This document shows positions 1 to 7,856 of a DNA stretch of 64,000 nucleotides, in pieces. The stretch spans positions 124,001-188,000 of the forward strand of contig NZ_LXEP01000028.1 in NCBI RefSeq assembly GCF_001654835.1. Direction: 5' to 3'. The number at the start of each line of letters is the position of its first letter. Position 1 is the stretch's first letter. The position numbers and the translations under genes are program-made. Below the pieces are notes generated by a model, which had not been told where the DNA came from, searched no databases, and saw nothing but the letters and a program-made list of their open reading frames with translations. The stretch comes from Buttiauxella gaviniae ATCC 51604 (GTDB lineage: Bacteria > Pseudomonadota > Gammaproteobacteria > Enterobacterales > Enterobacteriaceae).

Positions 1-567
1 TGGCCCTTCGATCGTCGGCTGATCCAGCGCTCCGTCGTAAATAACTCGCCCTTCGTTCAGGATCGAACGGCCATCCGGCGACATCTCAAGTAACTGCAAC
101 TGATGTTTTCTGCCGCTACGACTGTGGGCAAAAGCATGAACCAGCCAGGCTCGCCCATCTTCATCCCAAAGCGGGCAGGGGTCAATCCAGCCTTTTGCGG
201 CTTTCACGCAGTGTGGAGCGCTCCATTCTCCACAAGGATCTTCCGTAAACGACATGAAAATTCCTTCATCTGGCGTGCTGAAAAATACCCAGAACTTTCC
301 ATCGTGATAGCGAACTGACGGCGCCCAGACACCTTTTCCCGGCTGCATGGTGTCGTAAGTATTGTTATCAAAGTGAGAGAATACGTGGTTGATGATTTTC
401 CAGTTTACTAAGTCTTTCGAATGCAGAATGGGCAGCGCGGGAAAATGGTTAAAGCTCGATGAAACCATATAAAAATCATCGCCTTTACGCACAATATCTG
501 GATCTGAATAATCTGCATGGATAATTGGGTTTTTGTAATATCCAGGGCGATTTGTGATATTAACCAT
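1..567 (-). CDS. GH43 glycosidase, beta-xylosidase-like (3' end cut by window edge)
   Basis: N-terminal 189 residues of a glycoside hydrolase family 43 enzyme that continues beyond position 1. All three GH43 catalytic acids are visible: the base Asp22 (SDPD), the pKa-modulating Asp129 (WIDP) and the acid Glu187 (TIEGP), just before the window edge. The HFPALPILHSKDLVNW stretch is typical of intracellular beta-xylosidase/arabinofuranosidase members such as XynB and YagH. No signal peptide is seen, so it probably works in the cytoplasm on imported oligosaccharides. The ATG at 567 overlaps the end of the upstream transporter gene by 8 nt, which implies translational coupling and a shared substrate. 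Family assignment is firm; substrate (xylo-oligosaccharide) is inferred. Confidence 0.88.
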   Translation of the reverse strand, partial: MVNITNRPGYYKNPIIHADYSDPDIVRKGDDFYMVSSSFNHFPALPILHSKDLVNWKIINHVFSHFDNNTYDTMQPGKGVWAPSVRYHDGKFWVFFSTPDEGIFMSFTEDPCGEWSAPHCVKAAKGWIDPCPLWDEDGRAWLVHAFAHSRSGRKHQLQLLEMSPDGRSILNEGRVIYDGALDQPTIEGP

Positions 568-1993
568 GATTATTAGCACCTGTGGAAATTAAAGCTGGTG
601 TAACTGCTGGGGTGTTAATTTCTTCAACTTGTTCACGATGAGCGAGATCGCGCTGAATTTGGTTCATCATTTTGTCATCAAGAATATAGAAACGGCTTAA
701 CCAGTAGAGTACCAGATAGGAAATAGACGGGCCGATGGTTAATAAACCAATAATGCCATTGGTAGCAAGCGTTGTTTGCGTTGGATTACCCGCCTGATAA
801 CCGAACCATCCAAGTGAGAAACCGACAAATGCCCCAGCAACGGCCATGCCCATTTTTAATGCAAATAGGTTTCCGGAGAACGATAGCCCTGTAATTCGGC
901 GACCAAATTTCCATTCGCCGTAATCTGCCGCGTTAGCCATCATATTCCATTTGAAAGGTTGATACATTTGGTGGAAGAAGCCGACGAGGAAATAAAGTGG
1001 GAATACAACAGCAAGCCAGGTTGGTGGAACAAAGAACATCACCACACCGATAACAACCAGCAATAAGTTAATATTTTTAAATAATGATACAGCACGATAG
1101 CGTTGTGCCAAATAGCCTGCGGCGATGCTGCCGATAATGGTGCCAACCACACTTGTGGAAACAAATGCGGATTTCATCGCGGTTCCAGCAGCACTTTCGA
1201 TGCCGCCGAGCATCAAGTAAGTAGCGTAGTACAATGTTGCTGCACTGCGCATTACGCCTGCCATACTTGAGAAAAAGGTGATCACTGCCACGATACGCCA
1301 CTGGTCATTCGCCAGTAAAATTCGCAGGTCATCCATCATACTACTGTTGGTTTCGACTTTTGGGCGAACACGTTCAGAGGTGCTAAAGAAGCAGAAAAAT
1401 AGCATGATGACGGCGAGTGTTCCCATAATCGCCATGGTTGCCTGAAAGCCGAATTGTTTATTTTCTTTACCCAGCCAGTCAACTAAAAATAATGTTGCGA
1501 CAGAAACAACTAATCCGGCGAGTGACGAAATAGTGAAGCGATAAGATTGGGCAGATAAACGATCTTTTTCATCGGTGGTAATCACGCCACCCAGTGCGCA
1601 ATACGGAATGTTAATAAATGTATAGCAAAGCATTAATAATGTATAGGTAATATAAGCATAAAGCAGCTTTCCTGATTCACCAAAATCCGGTGTGCTGAAG
1701 GTTAATACCGCCAGCACCGCATAAGGAATTGCAAACCAAATTAACCATGGTCGGAAATGCCCCCAGCGCGTGTGTACGCGATCGGCAACCAATCCGGTAA
1801 GTGGGTCGGTAATTGCATCAAGAACGCGGGTAACCAGAAACATTATTCCCACTGCGGCAGCGGATAGTCCGTAAATATCAGTATAGAAATACGTTAAAAA
1901 CATGGTGACTGAGGAATAAACTATTCCGCATGCGGCATCGCCCATACCGAAGCCAATTTTTTCCGCAGCGGAGAGTTTCCTTGCTGTACTCAT
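560..1993 (-). CDS. GPH-family sugar:cation symporter (xyloside transporter-like)
   Basis: A 477-residue inner-membrane transporter of the glycoside-pentoside-hexuronide:cation symporter family (MFS-related, about 12 membrane segments), similar to XynP, YagG and YicJ. The N-terminal KIGFGMGDAACG motif and DPLTGLVADR-type loop are family marks. It should import a xyloside or xylo-oligosaccharide together with H+ or Na+. The ATG at 1993 is preceded by GGAGA at good spacing. Its last codons overlap the GH43 gene start, so transporter and hydrolase form one transcription unit. It is a paralogue of the transporter at 3301-4701, with the same order (transporter then GH43). Substrate is inferred from the partner enzyme. 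Confidence 0.88.
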   Translation of the reverse strand: MSTARKLSAAEKIGFGMGDAACGIVYSSVTMFLTYFYTDIYGLSAAAVGIMFLVTRVLDAITDPLTGLVADRVHTRWGHFRPWLIWFAIPYAVLAVLTFSTPDFGESGKLLYAYITYTLLMLCYTFINIPYCALGGVITTDEKDRLSAQSYRFTISSLAGLVVSVATLFLVDWLGKENKQFGFQATMAIMGTLAVIMLFFCFFSTSERVRPKVETNSSMMDDLRILLANDQWRIVAVITFFSSMAGVMRSAATLYYATYLMLGGIESAAGTAMKSAFVSTSVVGTIIGSIAAGYLAQRYRAVSLFKNINLLLVVIGVVMFFVPPTWLAVVFPLYFLVGFFHQMYQPFKWNMMANAADYGEWKFGRRITGLSFSGNLFALKMGMAVAGAFVGFSLGWFGYQAGNPTQTTLATNGIIGLLTIGPSISYLVLYWLSRFYILDDKMMNQIQRDLAHREQVEEINTPAVTPALISTGANNHG

Positions 1994-2093
1994 TTTATTT
2001 CTCCAGGCATTGAGTGTGTTATTTACTCACTCTATGGACTGGTGGTTTATTACGCTATTGTGATATTTGCTCCAGGAGTTATGTTTTTTGCCG

Positions 2094-2113
2094 ATTGAGA
2101 AAGTTGTCACATA
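2094..2113 (-). promoter_or_regulatory. Candidate CRP binding site
   Basis: TGAGA-N6-TCACA at 2096-2111 matches the CRP half-sites TGTGA and TCACA at 9 of 10 positions. It lies about 100 bp upstream of the sugar transporter start at 1993, a position suited to activation by cAMP-CRP of a catabolic operon. This is a visual match only. Confidence 0.45.
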
Positions 2114-2297
2114 ACAAGAATAAATTGGTCTGACAGCTATCACCTTTTTAAAACCAAAAAACACCAGATTGCGCATAAAGGCCACTGAAGAGTTTTTGTA
2201 AGGTGGATAAGGATTAGCACCACTCAACATTTTTTTCATTGGCTTAATTACTGATATCGCTAAGCTAATCCGACCTACAATAGAATTGTTTAAACAC

Positions 2298-2326
2298 AAA
2301 AAATGCCCTTCAAAGTGAAGGGCATT
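2298..2326 (-). terminator. Rho-independent terminator after the arabinosidase gene
   Basis: A 10-bp perfect stem (AATGCCCTTC / GAAGGGCATT) with a 5-base loop occupies 2302-2326. On the minus strand it is followed by a run of T residues. It sits 8 bases beyond the stop codon of the GH43 gene at 2334, so it separates the two sugar cassettes transcriptionally. Confidence 0.85.
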
Positions 2327-2333
2327 GGGAATT

Positions 2334-3290
2334 CTAACGATTATCTGCAGGCGGTATGCCGAACACCGGCATACCGTTTTTATTCCATTCGAGTGTTTTC
2401 AGGCGTGTGTGGCGATTCGGGTCATACAGAGGGTCGCCCTCAATTTCCGTGTAGTTTCGCGCGTGATACACCAGCACATCTTTCCCGTCTTTAGTTTTGG
2501 TAAAACTGTTGTGGCCCGGCCCAAACTGCTTGTTCTCGTAGCTGGTGGCAAACACTGGCTGTGGCGATTTATGCCAATTAGCAGGGTTAGTTGGGTCGGC
2601 ATTCAGGTCGATCCACAACAAGCCGATGCAGTAGTTTTCATCGGTGGCGCTGGCGGAATAGCTGACAAACAGCTTATCGCCATGAACCACAACCGCTGGA
2701 CCTTCGTTAACCAGAAAACCTCTGCATTCCCAGTCCAGCTCCGGCTTGCTTAACATCAACGGCGTGCCTTTGATGGCCCAGGGTGTTTCCAGCTCGGCAA
2801 GATAAATATTGGAGTTACCTGCAATATCAGGATCTTTCTGCGCCCATAAATACCATTGCTTGCCCTGATGTTTAAAGGTTGTGGCATCAAGACAGAAGCT
2901 GTCGAACTGCGTTTTTACCTGGCCTTTTTCAACCCATCTCCCGGTGAGCGGGTCTGCATCCGCACATTCCAGCGCAAACATGCGGTGCTGAAACATATTT
3001 AACTGATCCAGTTCCTGCGTGTGGGTGGCGGCGAAATAGATGTACCACTTACCGTCGATATGATGCAGCTCTGGTGCCCAGATAAGTTCGCTCATTGGGC
3101 CACGATTGGGTTTGCGCCATACCACGGTAGGTTGTGCATCTGGCAGCTCGCTTATTGTGCGTACGCAGCGGATCTCCAGCCTGTCGTACTCTGGTACTGA
3201 CGCAATAAAGTAGTAGTAATCTTCATGCAGCAAAATAAATGGATCGGCGCGCTGCTCAATAAATGGATTAGGCCATTGCTCCTGATTCAT
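2334..3290 (-). CDS. GH43 exo-alpha-1,5-L-arabinofuranosidase-like
   Basis: A 318-residue GH43 enzyme. Catalytic residues are Asp16 (RADPF), Asp135 (CLDATT) and Glu197 (NEGPAV). The segment ADPFILLHEDYYYFIASVPE resembles the exo-1,5-alpha-L-arabinofuranosidase group (GH43 subfamily 26), so arabinan-derived oligomers are the likely substrate. No signal peptide is visible, suggesting cytoplasmic action. The ATG at 3290 was chosen because GGAAAG lies just upstream; a longer frame to 3341 would run into the preceding transporter gene. The gap to that transporter is 10 nt, so both are one operon. Family is firm; subfamily rests on remembered similarity. Confidence 0.85.
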   Translation of the reverse strand: MNQEQWPNPFIEQRADPFILLHEDYYYFIASVPEYDRLEIRCVRTISELPDAQPTVVWRKPNRGPMSELIWAPELHHIDGKWYIYFAATHTQELDQLNMFQHRMFALECADADPLTGRWVEKGQVKTQFDSFCLDATTFKHQGKQWYLWAQKDPDIAGNSNIYLAELETPWAIKGTPLMLSKPELDWECRGFLVNEGPAVVVHGDKLFVSYSASATDENYCIGLLWIDLNADPTNPANWHKSPQPVFATSYENKQFGPGHNSFTKTKDGKDVLVYHARNYTEIEGDPLYDPNRHTRLKTLEWNKNGMPVFGIPPADNR

Positions 3291-3300
3291 AGGGCTTTCC

Positions 3301-4701
3301 TTACAGTTTGGCTTCAACAGGTTTGCTGTCGTGATATTCATTCAGTTCGCGATAGTTGATGCGGCGCTTTTCAAGGTCTGCCTGGATGCGCTGCATTAAT
3401 TCACGGTCAACTTTCAACAAGCGCACAACGCCTGCGGTAATCAGGTAGCCAACGCCTGGGATGATGGTAAACAGCATCACTATACCGTTAATTGACTCAG
3501 GGCTTTGCTGCTTGGCACCAGCATCGTAGCCGTACCAGGAAAGCAGGAATCCAACCATTGCACCTGCAATCGCCAGCCCCAGCTTCAGGAAGAACAAGTT
3601 ACCGGAGAAGCTGATGCCGGTGATGCGTTTGCCTGTTTTCCACTCGCCGTAGTCGTCTACGTCGGCCATCAGTGACCAGTGCAGTGGGGAAGGAATCTGA
3701 TGAAGAATGTTCAGCAGGAAATACATCACAACAATCAGTGTCGTGGCGTGCGGGTCGAGGAAGTAGAAACCGCTGGAGAAAATGGCCAGCACGATGTTGG
3801 TCCAGAAGAACACTTTGAGTTTACAGATACGGTCAGTCAGCACTTTAGCTAACATGCTGCCACCCATCATGCCGACTACGCCGAGGCTAATGAATAATGT
3901 CGCGAAGCTGGTGCTTTGGCCCATCACCCAAGTGACGTAGTACATGGTTGCCGCCATACGGATGAAACCCGGGCAGACGTTGCACAGTGTCAGCAGAAGA
4001 ATGCGCACCCACTGGTCGTTTTTCCAGACATCTTTCAGGTCAGCTTTGAGATCGTCATTGCTAGGCACCGCCGGACGAACACGCTCTCTGACGGTCGTGA
4101 AGCAGAACAGGAACATACACATGCCCAGTACCGCCAGAACGCCCATCGCCATTTGATAACCTTTGGCTTTGTCGCCGCCACCAAACCAGTCAACCATCGG
4201 CAGCAGAGAAAGCGAAAGAATGAGCGTTGCAATACCAACCATAACAAAGCGATAAGCCTGGCAGGCCACGCGTTCTTTCGGATCGTTGGTAATCACACTG
4301 CCAAGTGAGCAGTAAGGAATATTAATTGCGGTATAGGTTAAAGAGAGCAGGAAATAGGTAACAAAGGCATAGATAACTTTGCTGCTATAAGTCCAATCAG
4401 GCGTGGTGAACATCAGGTAACTGAAGAAGGCAAATGGCGCTGCCATCCATAAAATCCATGGACGAAAACGTCCCCAGCGACTCTGTGTTCTGTCAGCAAT
4501 GGCACCCATTATTGGGTCCGTTACTGCATCAATCACCCTGATTGAAAGCAGCATAACACCCACTAATGCCGGGGCGAGGCCAAAAATATCCGTATAAAAA
4601 TAGTTAACAAACAACATAATGGCACCAAAGATAATGTTACATCCGGCGTCCCCCATTCCGTAGCCAATCTTTTCTTTCACAGATAATGTGCTGCTTTCCA
4701 T
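3301..4701 (-). CDS. GPH-family sugar:cation symporter (arabinoside transporter-like)
   Basis: A 466-residue GPH-family symporter with about 12 membrane segments and the KIGYGMGDAGCN start motif. It is a clear paralogue of the transporter at 560-1993. It likely imports the arabino-oligosaccharide cleaved by the GH43 enzyme 10 nt downstream. The ATG at 4701 is chosen because AGGAG lies 9 nt upstream; a start 10 codons further out lacks this. The tandem repeat of transporter-GH43 order suggests that one cassette arose by duplication or that two related cassettes were joined. Confidence 0.87.
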   Translation of the reverse strand: MESSTLSVKEKIGYGMGDAGCNIIFGAIMLFVNYFYTDIFGLAPALVGVMLLSIRVIDAVTDPIMGAIADRTQSRWGRFRPWILWMAAPFAFFSYLMFTTPDWTYSSKVIYAFVTYFLLSLTYTAINIPYCSLGSVITNDPKERVACQAYRFVMVGIATLILSLSLLPMVDWFGGGDKAKGYQMAMGVLAVLGMCMFLFCFTTVRERVRPAVPSNDDLKADLKDVWKNDQWVRILLLTLCNVCPGFIRMAATMYYVTWVMGQSTSFATLFISLGVVGMMGGSMLAKVLTDRICKLKVFFWTNIVLAIFSSGFYFLDPHATTLIVVMYFLLNILHQIPSPLHWSLMADVDDYGEWKTGKRITGISFSGNLFFLKLGLAIAGAMVGFLLSWYGYDAGAKQQSPESINGIVMLFTIIPGVGYLITAGVVRLLKVDRELMQRIQADLEKRRINYRELNEYHDSKPVEAKL

Positions 4702-4827
4702 AGAAAATGCTCCTGACCAGAATATGGACAAGAGTATTGAGCTATTGGAGGAAATTTGCGTGTCTGTAATCCGCCACAGAGATGGACAATACTGTCATTG
4801 TTAAGAATATGTGAAGCAGATAACAAA

Positions 4828-4859
4828 GCGCCCCGGTGAGCCAAAGCTCGCCGGGGCGC
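4828..4859 (-). terminator. Hairpin terminator after aroP
   Basis: A 14-bp GC-rich stem (left arm 4828-4841, right arm 4846-4859) with loop CAAA and one G-T pair. It lies about 20 bases beyond the aroP stop. The T-tract on the minus strand is short (TTTGTT), but stem strength and placement support termination. Confidence 0.75.
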
Positions 4860-4878
4860 ATATTTAAAGAAGAATGGC

Positions 4879-6240
4879 TTAAGCTTTAACGCTCTTCAAG
4901 TTCTTCTGTTTGATGAAGTAACCGATACCGAGAACGACTACCCATACTGGAATCAGCCATACGGAGATAGCCATGCCTGGAGTTATCGCCATAATCACCA
5001 ATACTGCCGCCATAAACAGCAGGCAGACGTAGTTACCCAATGGATAGAACAGGGCAGGGAAACGCGTTTTCACGCCCTGTTGTTGTTTAGCACGGCGGAA
5101 CTTCATATGCGCCAGGCTAATCATCGCCCAGTTGATGACCAGTGCAGACACCACCAGAGCCATCAGCAGGCCAAATGCTTCCGCTGGTGCCAGGTAGTTG
5201 ATCAGGACACACAGAGCGGTGAACAGAGCAGATACCAAAATGGTATTCACTGGAACGCCACGTTTATCAACTTTCTGCAGTGCTTTCGGTGCGTTGCCTT
5301 GTTGAGCCAGGCCAAACAGCATACGGCTATTGCAGTAAACACAGCTGTTATAAACAGACAGTGCGGCGGTCAGAACAACAACGTTAAGTGCGTTTGCAAC
5401 AAAGGTATCGCCCAGTTCATGGAAGATAAGGACAAACGGGCTGGTGTCTGCGGTAACGCGAGTCCATGGCATCAGAGACAACAGCACTGCCAGGGAACCC
5501 ACATAGAAAATCAGAATACGGTAGATAACCTGGTTGGTTGCTTTCGGAATGCTAACCTGTGGGTTATCTGCTTCCGCAGCTGTAATCCCAACCAGCTCCA
5601 GACCGCCGAACGAGAACATGATAATCGCCATCATCATCACAAGTCCGGTCCAACCGTGTGGCAGGAATCCACCTTGTTCCCATAAGTTGCGCACTGTCGC
5701 CTGTGGGCCTGCGTGGTCACTAAACAGCAACCATGCGCCAAATACGATCATAGCGACAACCGCGATGACTTTGATAATCGCGAACCAAAACTCCATCTCA
5801 CCAAATACTTTTACATTAGTGAGGTTGACGGCATTGATGACGACGAAGAAGACCGCGGCAGATGCCCAGGTTGGGATCTCCGGGTACCAGAACTGAATGT
5901 ATTTACCAACTGCAGTAAGTTCTGCCATGGCAACGAGTACATACAGTACCCAGTAGTTCCAGCCAGAAGCAAAACCTGCGAATCCGCCCCAGTATTTGTA
6001 AGCAAAATGGCTAAATGAGCCAGCTACCGGCTCCTCAACGACCATTTCACCTAACTGGCGCATGATCAAGAAGGCAATAAAGCCTGCAATTGCATAACCA
6101 AGAATAATCCCCGGCCCGGCGGATTGGATGACAGACGCACTGCCCAGAAACAGGCCTGTCCCAATAGCTCCACCTAGCGCGATGAGCTGGATATGGCGGT
6201 TTTTAAGGCCGCGTTTCAGCGTGTCGCCTTGTTCCATCAT
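4879..6240 (-). CDS. aroP: Aromatic amino acid permease AroP
   Basis: A 453-residue inner-membrane amino acid/H+ symporter of the APC superfamily (AAT family) for phenylalanine, tyrosine and tryptophan. The N-terminal motif NRHIQLIALGGAIGTGLFLG is the family signature, and about 12 membrane segments follow. Near-identity to E. coli AroP and its divergent place next to pdhR make the assignment firm. The ATG at 6240 follows GAGGTTAA at short spacing. Upstream TyrR-like boxes indicate repression by TyrR. Known E. coli neighbours ampD-ampE are replaced here by the GH43 cassettes. Confidence 0.97.
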   Translation of the reverse strand: MMEQGDTLKRGLKNRHIQLIALGGAIGTGLFLGSASVIQSAGPGIILGYAIAGFIAFLIMRQLGEMVVEEPVAGSFSHFAYKYWGGFAGFASGWNYWVLYVLVAMAELTAVGKYIQFWYPEIPTWASAAVFFVVINAVNLTNVKVFGEMEFWFAIIKVIAVVAMIVFGAWLLFSDHAGPQATVRNLWEQGGFLPHGWTGLVMMMAIIMFSFGGLELVGITAAEADNPQVSIPKATNQVIYRILIFYVGSLAVLLSLMPWTRVTADTSPFVLIFHELGDTFVANALNVVVLTAALSVYNSCVYCNSRMLFGLAQQGNAPKALQKVDKRGVPVNTILVSALFTALCVLINYLAPAEAFGLLMALVVSALVINWAMISLAHMKFRRAKQQQGVKTRFPALFYPLGNYVCLLFMAAVLVIMAITPGMAISVWLIPVWVVVLGIGYFIKQKNLKSVKA

Positions 6241-6280
6241 TTAACCTCGTGTGGTCATTTTCAGGGCGCTGGCGCGCCTC

Positions 6281-6321
6281 TGTAAGTTTGTAATTCCGTA
6301 ATGTGTAGTCTTTATTTTACG
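6281..6321. promoter_or_regulatory. Pair of TyrR-box-like sites upstream of aroP
   Basis: TyrR boxes follow TGTAAA-N6-TTTACA. At 6304-6321 there is TGTAGT-N6-TTTACG (9 of 12 bases). At 6281-6298 there is a weaker copy, TGTAAG-N6-ATTCCG. They are separated by 5 bp, so repeat 23 bp apart, which matches the strong/weak box pairs known at TyrR-regulated promoters. They lie 40-80 bp upstream of the aroP start, where TyrR represses in E. coli. Confidence 0.6.
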
Positions 6322-6738
6322 GTTTTTAATTCCAGTATTTTGCGCATTGGACTACCGCAGCGCAAAGAATAGTGGTAAGTGCCAGTGTTTGCACCTGCTT
6401 TCTATTACGGCCGTGAATAGTTGAATAAAAAGAAACCAGTTGTTCTCCCGCCCGAATTATTTATTCCGCCTGTTATTTCTCCACGTTAAGCGAATTCGTT
6501 GAATTAATATTCATATTTTAAAGTGATGAATCGGTTCAAATTGCAAGAAAAGGCACTTTTTGCTGTTTCGTAAACGTTAAATACGTCTGTGTGTGAGTAA
6601 ATGTGACATTTGTGCAAAGTTACAGCTTTGAAACGTCATTTCTGTAATGTTGTTAAAATGTGCCTGGTTTAATGATTTCAATCAAAACCAATATGGACAG
6701 AAGGTGAATACTTTGTTACTTTAGCGTCAAGAATGTGA

Positions 6739-6755
6739 AATTGGTCATACCAATT
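6739..6755 (+). promoter_or_regulatory. PdhR operator
   Basis: The near-perfect palindrome AATTGGTCATACCAATT matches the known PdhR site (consensus ATTGGTNNNACCAAT). In E. coli it lies just downstream of the pdhR promoter start point and blocks transcription until pyruvate is bound. Here it is 187 bp before the pdhR ATG because an ERIC has been inserted between them. Confidence 0.9.
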
Positions 6756-6789
6756 GACTAGCCCCAGATGATTTGAAGTCTGAAGGGGA

Positions 6790-6916
6790 TATACCCCAGA
6801 TAATTCGAGTTGTGGGACGGCGGCAAACGAGAGAGTCCCGGTGAGCTTACCTAAGTAAGTGATTCGGGTGAACGAGAGCAGCTAACGCACCAACAACTTG
6901 AAGTATGACGGGTATA
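6790..6916 (+). repeat. ERIC element in the pdhR leader
   Basis: A 127-bp imperfect palindrome bounded by TATACCC and GGGTATA. It contains AAGTAAGTGATTCGGGTGAACG, close to the ERIC2 primer consensus AAGTAAGTGACTGGGGTGAGCG, and the outer AATTCGAGTTG / CAACTTGAAGTAT arms typical of ERIC. The length equals the canonical ERIC. It ends 26 nt before the pdhR start and would be transcribed into a long hairpin. Confidence 0.93.
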
Positions 6917-6942
6917 GGGCTAATGGCAGAGACAGGGAAAAA

Positions 6943-7707
6943 ATGGCCTACAGCAAAATCCGCCAACCAAAACTATCCGATGTGATTGAGCAGCAGTTGG
7001 AGTTTCTCATCCTCGAGGGAACCTTGCGTCCCGGCGAAAAACTCCCACCAGAGCGCGAATTGGCAAAACAATTCGACGTTTCTCGTCCTTCACTACGCGA
7101 GGCCATTCAGCGTCTCGAAGCGAAAGGACTCCTGCTTCGTCGTCAGGGCGGCGGTACTTTTGTCCAAAACAGTCTTTGGCAAAGTTTAAGCGACCCGCTG
7201 GTCGAACTGCTGTCTGACCATCCTGAATCCCAGTTTGATCTGCTTGAAACCCGCCACGCCCTTGAAGGTATCGCTGCCTATTACGCTGCTTTGCGTGGTA
7301 CAGACGAAGACCTCAAACGTATTGGCGACTGCCATTTAGCCATTCAAAAAGCGCAAGAGTCCGGCGATCTGGATGCAGAATCCGATGCGGTTATGCAGTA
7401 TCAAATCGCCGTGACGGAAGCCGCCCACAACGTTGTGCTACTACACTTGTTGCGCTGTATGTCACCGATGCTCGAACAAAACGTTCGTCAGAATTTTGAA
7501 TTGCTCTATGCGCGCCGTGAAATGCTGGCGCAAGTGAGCAGCCATCGCGCCAGCATTTTTGCGGCGATTATGGCTCGCCAGCCGGAGCAGGCGCGCGAAG
7601 CGTCGCACCGCCACCTGGCATTTATCGAAGAAATATTGCTGGATCGCAGCCGCGAACAGAGTCGTCGAGAACGTTCTCTGCGGCGCTTACAGCAACGTAA
7701 GGAATAA
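6943..7707 (+). CDS. pdhR: Pyruvate-responsive repressor PdhR
   Basis: A 254-residue GntR/FadR-subfamily regulator. An N-terminal winged helix (about residues 9-75, with the [20 protein letters not shown] helix-turn-helix) is followed by an all-helical FCD effector domain that binds pyruvate. It represses its own operon (pdhR-aceE-aceF-lpd) and respiratory genes. The ATG at 6943 gives the exact E. coli length and start (MAYSKIRQ); the preceding AGGG is a modest ribosome site. An in-frame ATG at 6898 is inside the ERIC and is rejected. Confidence 0.97.
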   Translation: MAYSKIRQPKLSDVIEQQLEFLILEGTLRPGEKLPPERELAKQFDVSRPSLREAIQRLEAKGLLLRRQGGGTFVQNSLWQSLSDPLVELLSDHPESQFDLLETRHALEGIAAYYAALRGTDEDLKRIGDCHLAIQKAQESGDLDAESDAVMQYQIAVTEAAHNVVLLHLLRCMSPMLEQNVRQNFELLYARREMLAQVSSHRASIFAAIMARQPEQAREASHRHLAFIEEILLDRSREQSRRERSLRRLQQRKE

Positions 7708-7766
7708 GAGTCTGAAATTTCAGATTCTCAAAAGCGCCAATTTTTAGAGCGCGGCAACTAAACGCA

Positions 7767-7815
7767 GAACCTGTCTTATTGTGTTTTTCCAAGGAAAATA
7801 CAATGGGACAGGTTC
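7767..7815 (+). other. Long hairpin between pdhR and aceE
   Basis: The left arm (7767-7788) and right arm (7794-7815) pair over about 22 positions including a few G-U pairs; the outer nine pairs GAACCTGTC / GACAGGTTC (right side carries GG before ACAGGTTC) are nearly perfect. No T-tract follows, so it is not a normal terminator. It lies 41 nt before the aceE start and could protect or process the operon mRNA or bind a regulator. Confidence 0.7.
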
Positions 7816-7856
7816 CAGAAAATCAACGTATTAGACACAGATAAGGAATACCACCC

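Larger units (their letters stand above)
1994..2333. other. Intergenic region between two GH43 cassettes
   Basis: About 340 bases without a convincing gene. It holds the terminator of the upstream cassette at its right end and presumably the promoter of the transporter starting at 1993. A 90-codon minus-strand frame inside lacks a Shine-Dalgarno sequence and looks like random sequence. A CRP-like site is listed separately. No other structure was recognised. Confidence 0.6.
6241..6942. other. Divergent aroP-pdhR control region
   Basis: About 700 bases without protein genes. In order it contains TyrR-like boxes near aroP, a long AT-rich stretch (6300-6700) with no recognised structure, the PdhR operator at 6739-6755 and an ERIC element at 6790-6916 directly before pdhR. 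An ATG at 6898 in frame with pdhR lies within the ERIC and is not thought to be used. Confidence 0.7.

Noticed and set aside
2027-2299. A 90-codon minus-strand frame between sugar cassettes
   Set aside because: No Shine-Dalgarno site and unremarkable composition; it covers the likely promoter and CRP-like site.
6898-6942. An N-terminal extension of pdhR
   Set aside because: The extra codons are ERIC sequence; the start at 6943 matches the conserved PdhR N-terminus.
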